Positions 23,984-36,300 of a stretch of 64,000 nucleotides of DNA are shown here, in pieces. The position numbers and the translations under genes were made by a program. This stretch comes from Diplosphaera chodatii (taxonomy: Eukaryota > Chlorophyta > Trebouxiophyceae > Prasiolales > Stichococcaceae), in contig JAALGY010000008.1 in NCBI GenBank assembly GCA_032358165.1, forward strand, positions 1,426,001-1,490,000. Reading direction: 5' to 3'. Below the pieces are notes generated by a model. That model was not told the DNA's origin. It worked only from the letters and a program-made list of their open reading frames with translations, and did not search any database. Numbering within the stretch: the first letter of the stretch is position 1; each line of letters starts with the position of its first letter.

Positions 23984-25377
23984 ATGTCTGTGGCGCAGCA
24001 CACCTCAGTTTTGGTACGGATCGCAGACCTGTCCGCACAGGCGCTTGCGCAGGATGGCGCCGTGAAAACACAGGAATTTCTGGCCGCCTGCAGCGAGGTG
24101 CTGCCCATCGTAGGTGAAACATTCGAATGGCAGCGTAATGTCGCTGATGCACGCAGGTCACCATCTCATTCAGAACAAGGCTTTGGCACATGCATGTCCG
24201 CAGGTTTTCAACCTGCACTAGGATGACACTTCATCTTGCACAAGTGTAGAAGTGTGATCCCTGGGCTTGAAAAGAGCTATCAGACCCTGCTGATGTCTGC
24301 CGGCTGCTGCATGCCATGCAGAGACGCTGGGTACGTCATTCGCCTTGGTCCGCAGTGATGTGGGTGGCAACATCAATCGGCTGAAGGCGCGGCAGGCCAC
24401 CGACCCGCAGAAGTTTGCACTGATATTTGACATCGTGCTGGCGGAAGTGGCGGCCGGCGAGCAGAATGGCTCCTCTTCTTCAACGAAAGGGCTGCTGTGG
24501 CTCAAAAGGTCAGTGCCCGAGCCACACACGCATCCGTTGGCCTCTCGAATATACGTCAGTACCAAGGCGCTGTGTAAAGCCGTCACGCCTGCTGACTCTG
24601 CTGGACGGCGGTTGGCCTGCGTCCATGTGTGGTCACCCTCCTGTGAGTGCAAGCTGCAGCAACACCGTCACGGCAGCCTCACGGTGTATGCAGATGCGCT
24701 GATGCAGCCATCCATGCCCACGTTGCCTCACGGCTGCTCCACTCACGCAGGGCGATGGAGTTCGTCGTGGCAATGCTGCAGCGGCTGCATGACGATCAGG
24801 AGATGCCACTGCCGCAGGCCGCTTCTGATGCTTACTACGCCACCTTGCATCAGTACCATGGCTGGATCACGTCAGCGGCCTTCATTGTTGCACTAAAGGT
24901 GGGGTGTATTCCACTAGCTTCTGGTCATACTGCCACTCTTGCGGGCAGGAGATGCCACGTGCGATGGCGTGCTTTGCATTGCTGTCATCGTTCTGCAGCA
25001 GTGTGCTCCATGATCGGTGCATCCCATGTGGTTTGAGAACTGCAGGATTGCCCATTGTGCCTTCAGTACACTGAGGTCCTGCCTGAGTGCAGCTGTGCCC
25101 ATCGAGGGAGACCTTTCTTTCGAACATCAAGCTGCCGCCCGGTGCAGACCTGATGCAACAGCTGCAGGTAGGCAAGTGGGTCGGACAGGAGGTGCCCTGC
25201 TGCCACTAGCTTTTGGACGTGTGGTCATCATGATCAAAGTTCCTACACTTAGTGCAGAATGGAGTTGAAAACCGTTATTGATCCTCCCAGGCATGCCTGC
25301 TGGCCTTCGGCGCTGTGCTGGCCGCGGTGCACAGGTTCCTGGTGGCACAGGACCTGGACGACCCCACCAAAGTGTGA
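23984..25377 (+). CDS. Glycolipid transfer protein (GLTP) fold protein, ACD11/CPTP-like
   Basis: GLTP-fold proteins carry single sphingolipids between membranes in the cytosol. Exons in phase: 23984-24113, an exon starting near 24322 and ending at WLKR (near 24510), one from near 24750 to 24898, one from near 25088 to 25168, and the last ending at 25377. Landmarks of the lipid headgroup site are present: SDVGGNINRL (the conserved Asp and Asn), GLLWLKRAMEF (the conserved Trp and Lys/Arg), and QYHGW with the conserved His. The late segment LCPSRETFLSNIKLPPG and the C-terminal helix LLAFGAVLAAVHRFL match ACD11/ceramide-1-phosphate transfer proteins better than classic GLTP. Length is about 210 residues, as expected. 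The exact lipid cannot be told from sequence. Confidence 0.88.
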
Positions 25378-26241
25378 AGTCTCAGCGGCTAGCAGCCTGG
25401 CAGGTTGACAGCAGGGTGCAGCATCAGTCAAGGGTGAAGCCAGCAGCTGGATAGCTGTCGCGCTACAGCAGCCGGCGGACATGCTGCACAATGTGCCACG
25501 CGTGATGTTCTCCCGGGGGTGATGATCAATGCAGCCCTGGGTGAGCTGACCACAGCACGTTACTGACTGCTAGCTGGCAAAGGCGGCGTAGACGATTGTT
25601 GACAGAATTGCGGTATGAGTACCGTGACAGCAAGATCATATGGAAACGCGAACGACCATCGAGTGCCCATGAAGGGAAGTGTACTGGGAGCTTTACAGTA
25701 GCTAGGGCAAAGTGCACAAAGTACTGACTAGGTCGTGATCCAGATCTCTCGTCAGGACACGCCCAACTGCCTAGCTGGACCACAATTGCACGCGGGTGCC
25801 GCGCTTCACCTCCAACTGCAAGAAAGGGTAGCTAGGGCCACCAGTTAAGCATAGGTAGCAGCCACAGATGTGCTAGGCGTGAGGTAGAGGTTGCGGGGCA
25901 GCGGTGCTGACTGGGGTCCAGACGCGGTGTCACGCCTCGACAGCACGGCCCGGACTGGTGCGCAGTGGAGCCAGTGACCATGCGTATGATGCACACATGA
26001 TGTGATTACCCCACATCGATGAGGTGCTGCGTTGCGGAGTCGTCGACGCCTCGGGAAAACATGCATGTTTGCATGTGGAGTAGGACACGGCCTGCCAGCC
26101 ACCATGCGCATTGCCGCAGGGAGCCAGTGCTGACCGCATAGCTGTACCTGAGCTGCAGCAAGAAAGCGCCCTATTGTGCCGTTGCACTCATTGAGCTGAC
26201 TATGCCACAGGCCACTCGGCTGACGGTCTACCTGGGACACC
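25378..26241. other. Intergenic, nothing recognised
   Basis: About 860 bases between two plus-strand genes. Short frames occur on both strands, the longest crossing 25845-26510 on the minus strand, but none shows family motifs or sensible splice sites. Confidence 0.4.
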
Positions 26242-28108
26242 ATGGCAGCCAAGATTGCGCGCCGCAGCCCGTCCATGCAGGACATGCTGCAGGAGGGCTC
26301 CTCGTCCGCCGTCGTGTTAGTGGCAGCCGCGTTATGGGTCATGCTGCGGCAGGTGCGCTGCCTGCATGCGGGCATTGCATCTACCGCCTCATGCTGACAG
26401 TGCGAGGCGTCCGTGCGAAGAGAAGGCTGACAGCAACAGTCGCGGATGCATACTACAAAGTAAGCATGGTGGCCAAAGCAGGGCATGTGTTGTTTGAGCT
26501 TCTTGTCCACCCTGCAGGTGCTGCAGGCGCTTCATGTCATGGTGATCGAGGCCCTCCGCGCTGCTCAGCTGATCAGCCTGCCACTGCTGTCTGTTGCGCA
26601 GGTGCTAAGCTGTCCCCTGAACATGTACTGCGTTGTCTGATGTGGAGGAGTGTGTTGCTAATGCATGACCTGCACGATGCATATGTGACAGACGTGATCT
26701 TGGCCTGAGTGTATCTGTTGAAGCATGCAGACGCGCCGTAGCTGCAGCCCGCGGCCCCACCGCCTGTCAGGCGGCATGATGGCACCGCAGCAGTGGCTGC
26801 ACCAGCCAGACGTCTGGCAGCTGCAGCAGCAGCCGGTACAGGCTGCAGCGGGGGTTGCCACCATGCGAGCGCCAGGAGCGCAGGGAGCCGGCAGTCAGCG
26901 CAGGTTCACGATCGTGCTCGACCTGGACGAGACAATGGTCTGGACAGCCAGACAGCCACATCCAGCAGAAAAACGTATGGGCAGCACTGCAGTCGCTGCT
27001 GCTGGGTCATTCGTGGTGAGCCATGAGCCCGCCACTGCAGGCACTTATCTGCTTCCCCATGCTCGTGTCTTCATATATGCCATACTTTCCTGACCTGATG
27101 GGAATATGGAGATAACACTTGCAATCAAAAGGCGGCTGCCGCATATGCAGGTGCATGCAGAGCTGTCTGCGGGGGTGTACGGGAAGCTCACGGTTTTGCC
27201 ACGCCCTGGCCTTTCTGAGTTCCTATCCCGCGCTTCTCGCGTTGCAGAGCTTGTGGTGTTCACTGCTGCAGCCCCTGGTGAGGCCTTGTCCAGCCATACT
27301 GCAGCTGTGGGAGGGTAGCTGAAAGGAAGGGTGCTGACGTCACTTGCGAGTTCCTCGAGATTTGCCTGGTGTATCTTTGCGTGTCTGAGCCACAGTCCTG
27401 ATGACCTGCAGGCTATGCACAGCCCATTCTCGATGTCCTGGACCCCGCCGGCAAGCTCTTCGCGGCACGGCTGTACCGAGATGCCACCACAGCGACGCTG
27501 CACCACAGCAATGTGAAGGTACACCTGCACCTTGCTGTGCCCTTGCTGCGGTCAGCCTTGTGAAGCAGCACAGCAACGAGTGAGTAACAAGGTGCTTGCC
27601 AGACTGTGGGTATTGCATTAGAAGCCTCACTGACCATGCCGCAGCCTGCCACTGGCGATGCTGCGTGTTCTGTGCTTGTGTCAGCAGGTTACCAGTGCTG
27701 ATGTACACTTGCAGGATCTGTCACGACTGGGGTGCGACCTGGCGCGCACAGTACTGGTGGACGACTCTCCACTTTCTTTCCTGTTGCAGCCGTCCAATGG
27801 CTTACCTATCCGTCCCTTTACTGGCCGGCCGTCCGACGATGACCTGCTTACGGTGCGATCTGCATGTATCACTACCTATCTAGCAGCACTCTGTAGCATT
27901 GATGCGACAGTGCTTCGGCTTTCTGCAGCAGCATCGCATTTTGCGCATATCGCCCAAAGCCCTGCTGAGGGCACCAGGCATGCGCTGCGCACAGGTGGTG
28001 CTGCCAATCGTTGAGGGGCTTGCGAGGTGCGGCAGCGACATCCGCCCGCTGCTCGACAAGGAGTTCCGCATGCGTGCGTGGCTGCAGCGACGATTGTCTC
28101 CTTCATGA
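26242..28108 (+). CDS. FCP1/NIF (CTD small phosphatase, Dullard-like) HAD phosphatase with N-terminal membrane segment
   Basis: NIF-domain HAD phosphatases remove phosphate from Ser/Thr, for example on the RNA polymerase II CTD or lipins. The proposed first exon (26242-about 26349) encodes a hydrophobic helix (SSSAVVLVAAALWVML), as in Dullard/CTDNEP1 proteins that sit in the nuclear envelope. Another candidate exon (26518-about 26601) is also hydrophobic. The catalytic exon contains FTIVLDLDETMVW, that is the DxDxT nucleophile motif, near 26915. Downstream exons give VLPRPGLSEFLSRAS, VVFTAAAPGYAQPILD, YRDATTA, DLSRLGCDLARTVLVDDSP (HAD motif with paired acids) and a C-terminal exon with DIRPLLDKEFRMRAWLQ before the stop at 28106-28108. 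The catalytic half is secure; exon structure before 26800 is provisional. Confidence 0.8.
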
Positions 28109-28721
28109 TTGACCTGCGACAGTGATTATTCGTGGCCCAATGGGTGGCACTGAGTATAGCGGAGCGTGGAGATGGCGAGCGTGGAGACAGAATGCAACCA
28201 GATCATAAATTGATTGCCAGTGCGAGTGTACAGAGTGAGAGTTTCCAGATGTCGTCAGGAGGAATCAGTTGACTTACGACATTGGATGGTCATGCTAGCT
28301 GCTGGGCGTCAGCATGCACCATCAATTGTGTACCCTCAGTGGGCAGAGCATAAGCGGAGCGAGCAGATTTGCCATATTCTGACTAGGCTTGGCAGCGCCG
28401 CTGCTTCTTTCCTTGACCAGTCAGCGATGTCGTTTTTCACGTGTTGGAGTTTGCTAGGCCATTGAGCTCAACTGTTGTCCTCGATGGTTCAGTTCATAGG
28501 GCTGGTCAACGGTCAGCAAGCCTTCCTGTCAAAAACGAATTGACTGATCACGCATGGGCGCATGACAGTCATTCAGGCCATAGTGTTCTCATCAGCACGT
28601 CGCAGCGGCTCACTTCCTCTGTACCAAATGCGGTGTAGCTGTAATGCACTCCAGGCTGCTGCTACAAGTGATGCCGCGTAGGCACAACTGCTGCTGGCGT
28701 CGTTGCTGTTGTTGACTGCTA
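28109..28721. other. Convergent intergenic region
   Basis: Lies between the 3' ends of the phosphatase and the methyltransferase. A TGTAA at 28639-28643 on the plus strand, about 530 bases after the phosphatase stop codon, could end its transcript and would place it close to the methyltransferase stop. No gene is supported. Confidence 0.4.
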
Positions 28722-29857
28722 TCATCGGGGCCAGTGCAGGTGGTAGATGACACCCTCCAGGCTACCGTCCACAGGAGTGCGGGTTCCAGGCAGCTCAGAT
28801 ATGACAAGCCCTGCTCGCTTGGCCGCGACTGGCAGCAGTCGGTCGATCATCTTTGCACGTGACACATATCCTGCAACACAGCCAATGCCTCATAACGTGC
28901 TGGTATAAGTTGGTGTGCTCATGTAGATGGCAAGCCCGTCAAAGCGTTGAGTATGTGATGAGGGTTGCAATGCCTGCAGCCTCATATGCCAGAACACACG
29001 TGCAACACCTAGGAGGAATGCGGCAGATGACGTCCGTGCGAGCAGGGCTGCTGCGCAGGAGAACAGCGCCGGCAGCGCCTGCTGCCCATAGCACACATCG
29101 GCTCCCAGCACAAGCTCGAAACCCTGCCCTGCCGGCGATGCAGCCTTCACAACTGCGATGTCAGCCTCAGACGTCCAGTCCAGCTGCATGCATGATGTCT
29201 CTGCAAGCCAAAGCAACCGTGTCGACGATGTGGATGACCATCTACAAAGCAAGTGCCATGCTTGCCGTGCATCTACTCATATGTGAAACTACGAGCAGCC
29301 ACCGACAGATCCTATCGGATCAGGAGTGACTGCTGAGCAATTTGGTTTTGCAAGAGCATCGTGCCACACACCGTGTTGATGGCTGTTCAGGTCTGCATTG
29401 CGTTGCAGCACCGACAGCACATCTGGGTTATGGTCTGTCACCAGCACAGGGCACAGGCGGGCAGCAACGCAGCCAACCAGGCCAAGCCCCGCCCCAAGCT
29501 CCACCGCGCGAGTGCAGCCCGCTGCCCACTGGGGATTTGCCGCAAGAAAGCTGGCAAGCAACTCTGCTCCGGGCCACAAAATCTGCCCTGCCATTTCATT
29601 GTGGCTGCGCTCTCAGGGCGTTGCTGATGATCGATAGAACTCAGGGCTGCACAGCTGCCTTGCATGCCAGCAGACGCACCTGTCAGATCGAAGTCGGTAC
29701 ACGCAGAGGGGGAGACCAACAGGGAGACGTGTATCTCCTCAAAAGAGAAGGTCTTCTCGACGTACCTGCACCAGCCCGCAGAATGGCCTCTGAGACCGCA
29801 GAATAGCCTCTGAGACGTAGGCTGCATGAATCGCATGGTTCTGGTGTCAAAGCGCAT
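28722..29857 (-). CDS. METTL21-type (methyltransferase family 16) lysine methyltransferase-like protein
   Basis: Family 16 enzymes use S-adenosylmethionine, mostly to methylate lysines of translation factors or chaperones. Four exons: 29857-about 29686 (ending DFDLTG), 29587-about 29370, roughly 29200-29003, and about 28865-28722. Motifs: YVEKTFSFEEIHVSLL, then the family phrase TGQILWPGAELLASFL, the SAM-binding loop VELGAGLGLVGCVAA, the post-strand-2 acidic TDHNPDVL, the active-site region LVLGADVCYG (in place of the usual D/E-x-x-Y), and the C-terminal SELPGTRTPVDGSLEGVIYHLHW. Length is about 220-240 residues, normal for the family. The N-terminus is uncertain because a 20-base tandem duplication lies within exon 1 (29778-29817). 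The target protein cannot be inferred. Confidence 0.85.
29778..29817. repeat. Two-copy 20-base tandem duplication at the start of the methyltransferase gene
   Basis: Copies at 29778-29797 and 29798-29817 differ at only two positions. They lie in the predicted first coding exon. As 20 is not a multiple of three, the two copies are read in different frames. Confidence 0.8.
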
Positions 29858-30397
29858 GCCATTTGCTCACTCCTGATTCAAGAAGAGGTTTGCTTCGAAG
29901 AAGATGTCGTCGTCCTCGCTGTTCGGCTTCTCTTTCTGCACAGGGCTGCTGGATTGGCCTATATCGTTTCGCACAATACAACTTTGTGACTGCATGTAAC
30001 TTGGCTACGAAGCGCGGCCATCACCTGGATAGCGCCATTCAAATGCTGATGTCAATGCGCAGTATGCATGGTGCGGAGGCCATTAACACGGAGGAGTGTT
30101 CTGAACTGAGGCATGCCCGTTGGAAATCACAATCTGCTGTGCGATCTGCTGTGTGGGCATCGGTTGCACATGTGCACATGCATGACTGGCAGACATGTAC
30201 CAGCTGCACATGCAAGTTGCACGTAAGTTTGTATATGTATTCGTTGATTGGCGTCTCATATTCACATGCGCAATGCAATGAGAATGGCGACGACAGAACG
30301 GCAGGCATTGCTGGGCCGACAACATTTCGATAGCTAGCCATCTGGATCGAGGCGGCTGCACGTGAAGGCGGCCGGGGGCCGTGGGCGTGAGGACAGC
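29858..30397. promoter_or_regulatory. Divergent intergenic region, methyltransferase / importin
   Basis: About 540 bases between two divergent start codons, so it should contain both promoters. No clear TATA box at the usual distance and no supported ORF were seen. Confidence 0.4.
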
Positions 30398-33300
30398 ATG
30401 GACATCATGCAGCTGTGCGGTGTGCTCTCGGCCACAACAAGTGCCGATGCAGGGCAGCGCCATGCCGCAGAAGAGGCGCTCAAGCAGGTGCGCGATGTGC
30501 TGCGCAACAGACGAGCCACACTGGCACTCTGGCCGTCACGGAGAGCGTCGAGATCGACTGGTGGATTCTATCTGACCGTTTGTACCCGATCGAACTCATG
30601 AATCAGACTGTGTTCAGCTGCATGTGGTGCAGCCGCATTTGCTTGCATAGCTCGTTGCTCTCGGTGCCTCCTTCAAAGCTACTGAGAGCCGTGCACAAAA
30701 CCGCTTGCTGATGCTCATCTGCAGCACCAGCACATGCCAGGACAGCTGACGAACCTGCTGCGCGTGGCAGTAGAGGAATCTGTAGATGCGGCTGTCCGGC
30801 AGGTGGCAGCAATCACATTCAAAAACCTCGTAAAGGCGGACTGGGATGCCCAAGGTAAGCATGCCTGATGGCACACTATGATTTTGGACAGAGGGATCCT
30901 GTGTGCATTTGCAGGATGCCTCTGCAAAACAGTGCGCGGATGTTGGTGTGCCATCCTGATGTGTGCGTCGACATAAAGCTGGGCTGGTTGGCACAGATGA
31001 GGGCAAGGGCAGCTCGCTACCTGAGGCAGACCGGGCGGCGGTGCGGGACAATCTGCTGCCGGGCATTGTACACGCGCCCCCAGCAGTGCGCAGCCAGCTG
31101 GGCGAGTGCGCCAAGTATGTAGTCCACACCGACTACCCAGAGCACTGGCCAGCGCTGCTGCCGTCTATCGTCAATCACCTCAGCACGCAGGTAGGCGGCT
31201 CTAGATCATGCACTGCAAGAGAAGTAGCATGTTCAGCAGGCAGGATTTAGCACCAAGTGGGGGGACCATGCAGCCTTCTACTCATACTTTCGGGTTGCTG
31301 TGCAAGTGCAGCACTCATCATGCTTGATTGTGCACAGGATCACGGACAGCTATATGGCGGCATGCTTATGCTGCGGCTGCTAACACGCAAGTACGAGTTT
31401 AAGGACGAGTCAGAACGGGAGCCTCTTGCTCAAATTGTGTCAGTCGCCTTCCCACCCCTGCTCGCAATCTTTCAGGTGCACGGCGCCAGTCGCATGTACC
31501 TCAAAAGAGTGTGCTGCATCTCTCATGGGGCTTAGTGCACTGCCAGCTTGCCGGTACACACACGCAAGTGCGACAGTGCTGCAGGGTCTGCTGGCGGGTG
31601 GGCATGTGTCTCCAGAGGCAGCCCAGCTTTTGAAGCTGGGGTTCAAAGCGTTCTGGAGTGCTTCCTACATGGAAATCCCCGCGCCGCTGGCTGAGCCGAC
31701 CATGTTTGCTGGTTGGATGACAGCACTGCACACCTTCATCACACAGCCAGTGCCCGAGGTGAGGTTTCCAAAATGCCACATCATGAACACTTGCCAGGAA
31801 ACAAACATGTTCTGCTGGAAGTCCCATGCCAATATGATGTGATTCGTCCATATATGGATGCTGGCAGCAGTGCTGCTAGTGAGCATCTCACTGTCATGCC
31901 ACATGTCAGCAGGGCCAGCCAGAGGACCTTGAAACGCGCCGACAGTGGCCCTGGTGGAAGGCGATGAAATGGGCGCTGCACATCACGCACCGGCTATTCA
32001 ACAGGTTGGCTTGATGTCCCAGCATTCGTACATTCCTGGTCCGCAGTTGCAGCTAGGGACACCTAACCAGCACAGTATGTGGAGTGGTGATGCTTGTGCC
32101 TGGATTGCAGTTTCACCAGCATACCTTCTCTTCCGCCGTACCTGCTGCATCTATTGTGTGATGCCCTGTGCCAGGTATGGCGACCCAAAGAAGATGGATG
32201 CCAACAGCCCAGACCAGGCGTTTGCGACGCTGTTCCGGGATCAGTGCGCCGTCAAATTCCTGGAAGCACATGCTGCCCTTCTTGGGCGCTATGCAGAGGT
32301 GAACATGCATACAACTCCACGTGCTTCTCACCAATCATCTTGGGCTTCAGCACACTTATGCATGCTGCATGGAGTGAGCAAGGGTGGACAGACGCACCAG
32401 TGAACGCTGACTGCACTGAGCCCATCCTGCAGCAGCCTGCACATTTGCTTGACGGCCACATTTGCGTATACTGCAGGGCCAGTGGCTATCACCTCGCGTG
32501 GTGAACTTGACGCTGCAGTACCTGACGGTGGGCATCCGGCAGGCGCGCACCTGGAAGCTGCTGCAGCCGCATGTGCCGGCGCTCATGCAGCGTGTTCTGT
32601 TCCCGCTCATGTGCTTCGGCGATGAGGACCAGGAGCTGTGGGAGGACGACCCCCTGGACTACATCCGCAAGGTGCCCATATCAGCTGCCGGCGGTGTGAC
32701 AGATGGGCTGCACTTTGGTGTTCGATGCTTTATGCAGTTTGCTTTGCCCATGCAGGGTTATGACATCATGGAGGAGATGTACAGCCCCAAGTCGGCAGCC
32801 AGCAACTTCCTGCATGAGCTTTGTGAAGCACGGCAGAAGAACCTGGACCCCTTCATGCAGCAGGTGCAGGGGCTTTTACAGATCATATCCTACACGTCAG
32901 AGAAGCAACTGCATGCTGTGCTTTTCGGTGCAGCATTGCCTGTGCCTTTACCACTCCGGGTGTGACCCCGCAGATTTCAGCCATCTTCACAGAGCAGCAG
33001 GCAGCAGCAGCGGGCGGTGCCGCGGTGCCGCAGCAGGTTGCGCGGCGGATGGATGGCGCTCTCCTGGCGGTGGGCGCCCTCAGCGACATCCTCAAGCACA
33101 AGGTGCAATTTTATCCACGCCCACAATGCCATGCTACTTGGCGGCTGACCAGGGCCTGTCCGCTGCATGCACCCGCTTGACCTCTGCTACTATAGCAAAG
33201 TACTTTGGCAGCCCAAATGCAACGTATTCGTCATCTGTTACAGGAGAACTACAAAAAGTCGCTAGAGGGGATGCTCATGACGCACGTGCTGCCGCTGTTC

Positions 33301-36300
33301 CAGTCGTCCCATGGCCACCTGCGCGCCAAGGCCGCCTGGGTGACTACTGCTCCTGCTTGCTCAATCTTCTAGAAACCTCAACGACTAGCATGGAGTCGAT
33401 GCTATTCCAGTGTCTGGCCTGTCACTGCCACACCAGCACCTGTACTGATGCTCCTGGTACATAGGTGGCTGGCACCTACGCCGACATCAAGTTTGCGCAC
33501 GGCGGTTTTGGCGCTGGACAGAACTTCTCAGCGCTGTTTCGCTGCGTGGTCGCGGCGCTCAACGATTCAGAGTTGCCGGTGAGATGGTCTGCTGGCTGCA
33601 TAGGCAAGCAGAAGATGCCTTGCAGGCTTTCAACGCCACAACTGTTGGTAGTGGACTGCAACAGTGTAAATGCCGTGCATGCAAAGTTGATCGCATGAAC
33701 CTTCTGTTCTTTTCTTGAAGGTGCGGGTTGACGCCGTGATGGCGGCGCGCAGCTTCATCGATGCCTACAGCGAGGAGGCTGTTGGCGAGATCAAGAGCCT
33801 CATACCTGCGCTGCTAGACCAGATATTCAAGCTCATGGCAGAGGTGAACTTGATCGAAGCCCTTTGCCTGGTACTGACTGTCCGACATGCTGCTTCTACA
33901 TGGTGCGGCCCCTGTACAGCTTCATGTGTGCAGCAGTCAGCACGAGGCATCGTGTGCCTGCAGAATATGCCATGACCGAAGCTGATTCTGATATGGCAGG
34001 TGGATAACGAGGACCTGGTGCTGACGCTTGAGGCAATTGTCGAGAAGTTTGAGGACGAGATGGCGCCCTTCGCCGTGGGCCTCACCCAGCACCTGGCAGC
34101 CGCCTTCTGGCGCGCCACTGCAGCAGAGGTACCTGCACTGCACATGTATGTACCTAGCTTTGACCTATGATCATGGCTGGTAGTTAAGTGTGACGGCTGC
34201 CAATCGGGGCTTGGCGGCGATGCAGTTGCCATGCCTCCCCAGCAGCTGCCTTTGACAGAAAGCAGCACAGAGCAGGGAAGCGCGGGACGCTAAGCACGCA
34301 CATTTTGGCTGGTTGACCCAATCTGGATTGCTGATGTGCCTGCAAATTGTCAACAGGAGGAAGCAGAGAACGAGGACGATGGCTTGGGCGCCTACAATGT
34401 GCTGCGCACGCTTGCCACTGTTTTGGAGTCCGTCTCCTCCCAGCCTTCGCTCTTTGCTGAGGTAAGCTGCAGAAGCGGCATGGCAGCACAACCCCAATTA
34501 TTTGTTCATGCTCCTGTTCCTCGTGGGATGTTGCCGCCAGCCGTTTTCGGACTTCACTCAGCTCTTATACCCATGCACGCATACAGCCCTGCTGATCTGT
34601 CAAGCTTGCTGTTACAGTTGGAGGGCATCCTGTTCCCCATCATGCAGCGCATGATCAGCCAGGATGGGCAGGATGTGTTTGAGGAGGTGCGCATGCCAAC
34701 CACTCACCTTCCTGGGTGCCCTGTGCTGTTTTGGGTGCCGCTTCATGCCCATTGCTGCAGAACTTGGCACCGTCAACCACTGCGTCCTGTGCTTGTCTGA
34801 TATATGCTGGTGGTCACGTGCAACAGTTGCCAAATGTGAAAGCGACATCCCTCCAGGTGCTGGAGCTGCTGGCATACTTCACATACTGCTCGCCGACCAT
34901 CAGCCCGCAGCTGTGGAGCCTGTGGCCGCAGATCGTAGCAGCCCTGAACGGCTGGGCCGTCGACTTCTTCGAGAACGTGAGCTGCAGACCAATGCATGCA
35001 TCTTTGCATGAGTTAGGGGTTCGCGCCAGTCTCACAGCCTGCCGGTGCAAAAGATGCTGTCCTGGGACATCATGTGATGATTCATTTTCCTGAAGGCCGG
35101 CAGCTGAGGTGCAGAAGACGTGTGGCCCATGTGCAATGTGTCGTTGTGCCTGCCTCAAGGTGCTGGTGGTGCTGGACAACTTCATCTCTCGCGGCACAGA
35201 TGTCTTCCTGACCTGCAAACAGCCTGACTACCTCGCTTCAGTCAATCAGGTGCGTGCATGACCTGACGATCCCACCACAAGCTTTGCAGTCGCCCAATGA
35301 TGCATTGTTGCCACTGTCATCCTGCTCCTCAAGCTTCCGAGTGACAGGCTCTTGTGCTGCTCATAGATTGCAGAGAAGTTCCTCAGCGCAAGCCCTGAGG
35401 ACTTTGACGAAGCAGATATCATCCATGCGCCCAAGCTCATGGAGGTGATAATATTGTGCTTAGCTAATTGCATGCTGTTATTCGGCATCAAGGCTATCTC
35501 ACCGTGTTCAGCTGGTCGTGGTGAGCTCAGGTCCAGCACTGAGAGACAACACACTGTGGTGGGGAGCTGAGGTTATCCAGTGCTGCCATTGGATGCAGGT
35601 GGTGCTGCAGAACTGCCGGGGGCGTGTAGACCCAGTTGTCGCGCCCTACCTGCAGCTGGCGCTCCAGCGCTACGGCTCAGCGCGCAAGAAGTTGCTGCAG
35701 GCAAGCGCAGAGATCACTGCTGGCTTGCTCCTTCATTGGAGACTGAGTCACAGATCAATTTGATGAAGTTGTTGAACCACCGCTGGCAGGATGTACCCTC
35801 TGCTGACCGAGGGTGGCAGTCCGCATGCTTTGTATGTCTGATGCACAGGACCTGCTGCTGAACGTGGTGGCGAGCGCCTTCTACTACAACGCGGGGCTGG
35901 CCATGGGGGCGCTGCGGCAGGCGGGGGCGGTGCAGCACGCCTTTGCCGCCTGGCTGGGCGGCATCAATGCAAACGGAAAGCACTTCAGGCGCCTGTACGA
36001 CAAGAAGGCAAGGCTCTGCAGGCTGCTCCCTGTTTCTTCCGGTCGTCCTGCACGATGTGCAGTACAAGGCTGACCTGCTGCTGCGGAATGTCTACATCCT
36101 AACACGCACCGACTATTGCAAATTATGACCCAACCATGCGCCTAGTCGGCATTGTAGGTCGGCCGTACATAGTCCGACTAGCCTCCAGGAGTCAGTACTG
36201 GATCACATATGCATGCAGGTGCAAGTGCTGGGGCTGCTGGCAGTGCTGGCCCTTCCAGACACAGAATTGCCACCAGAGGTGGCTGCTGGTTCGCAGGACA

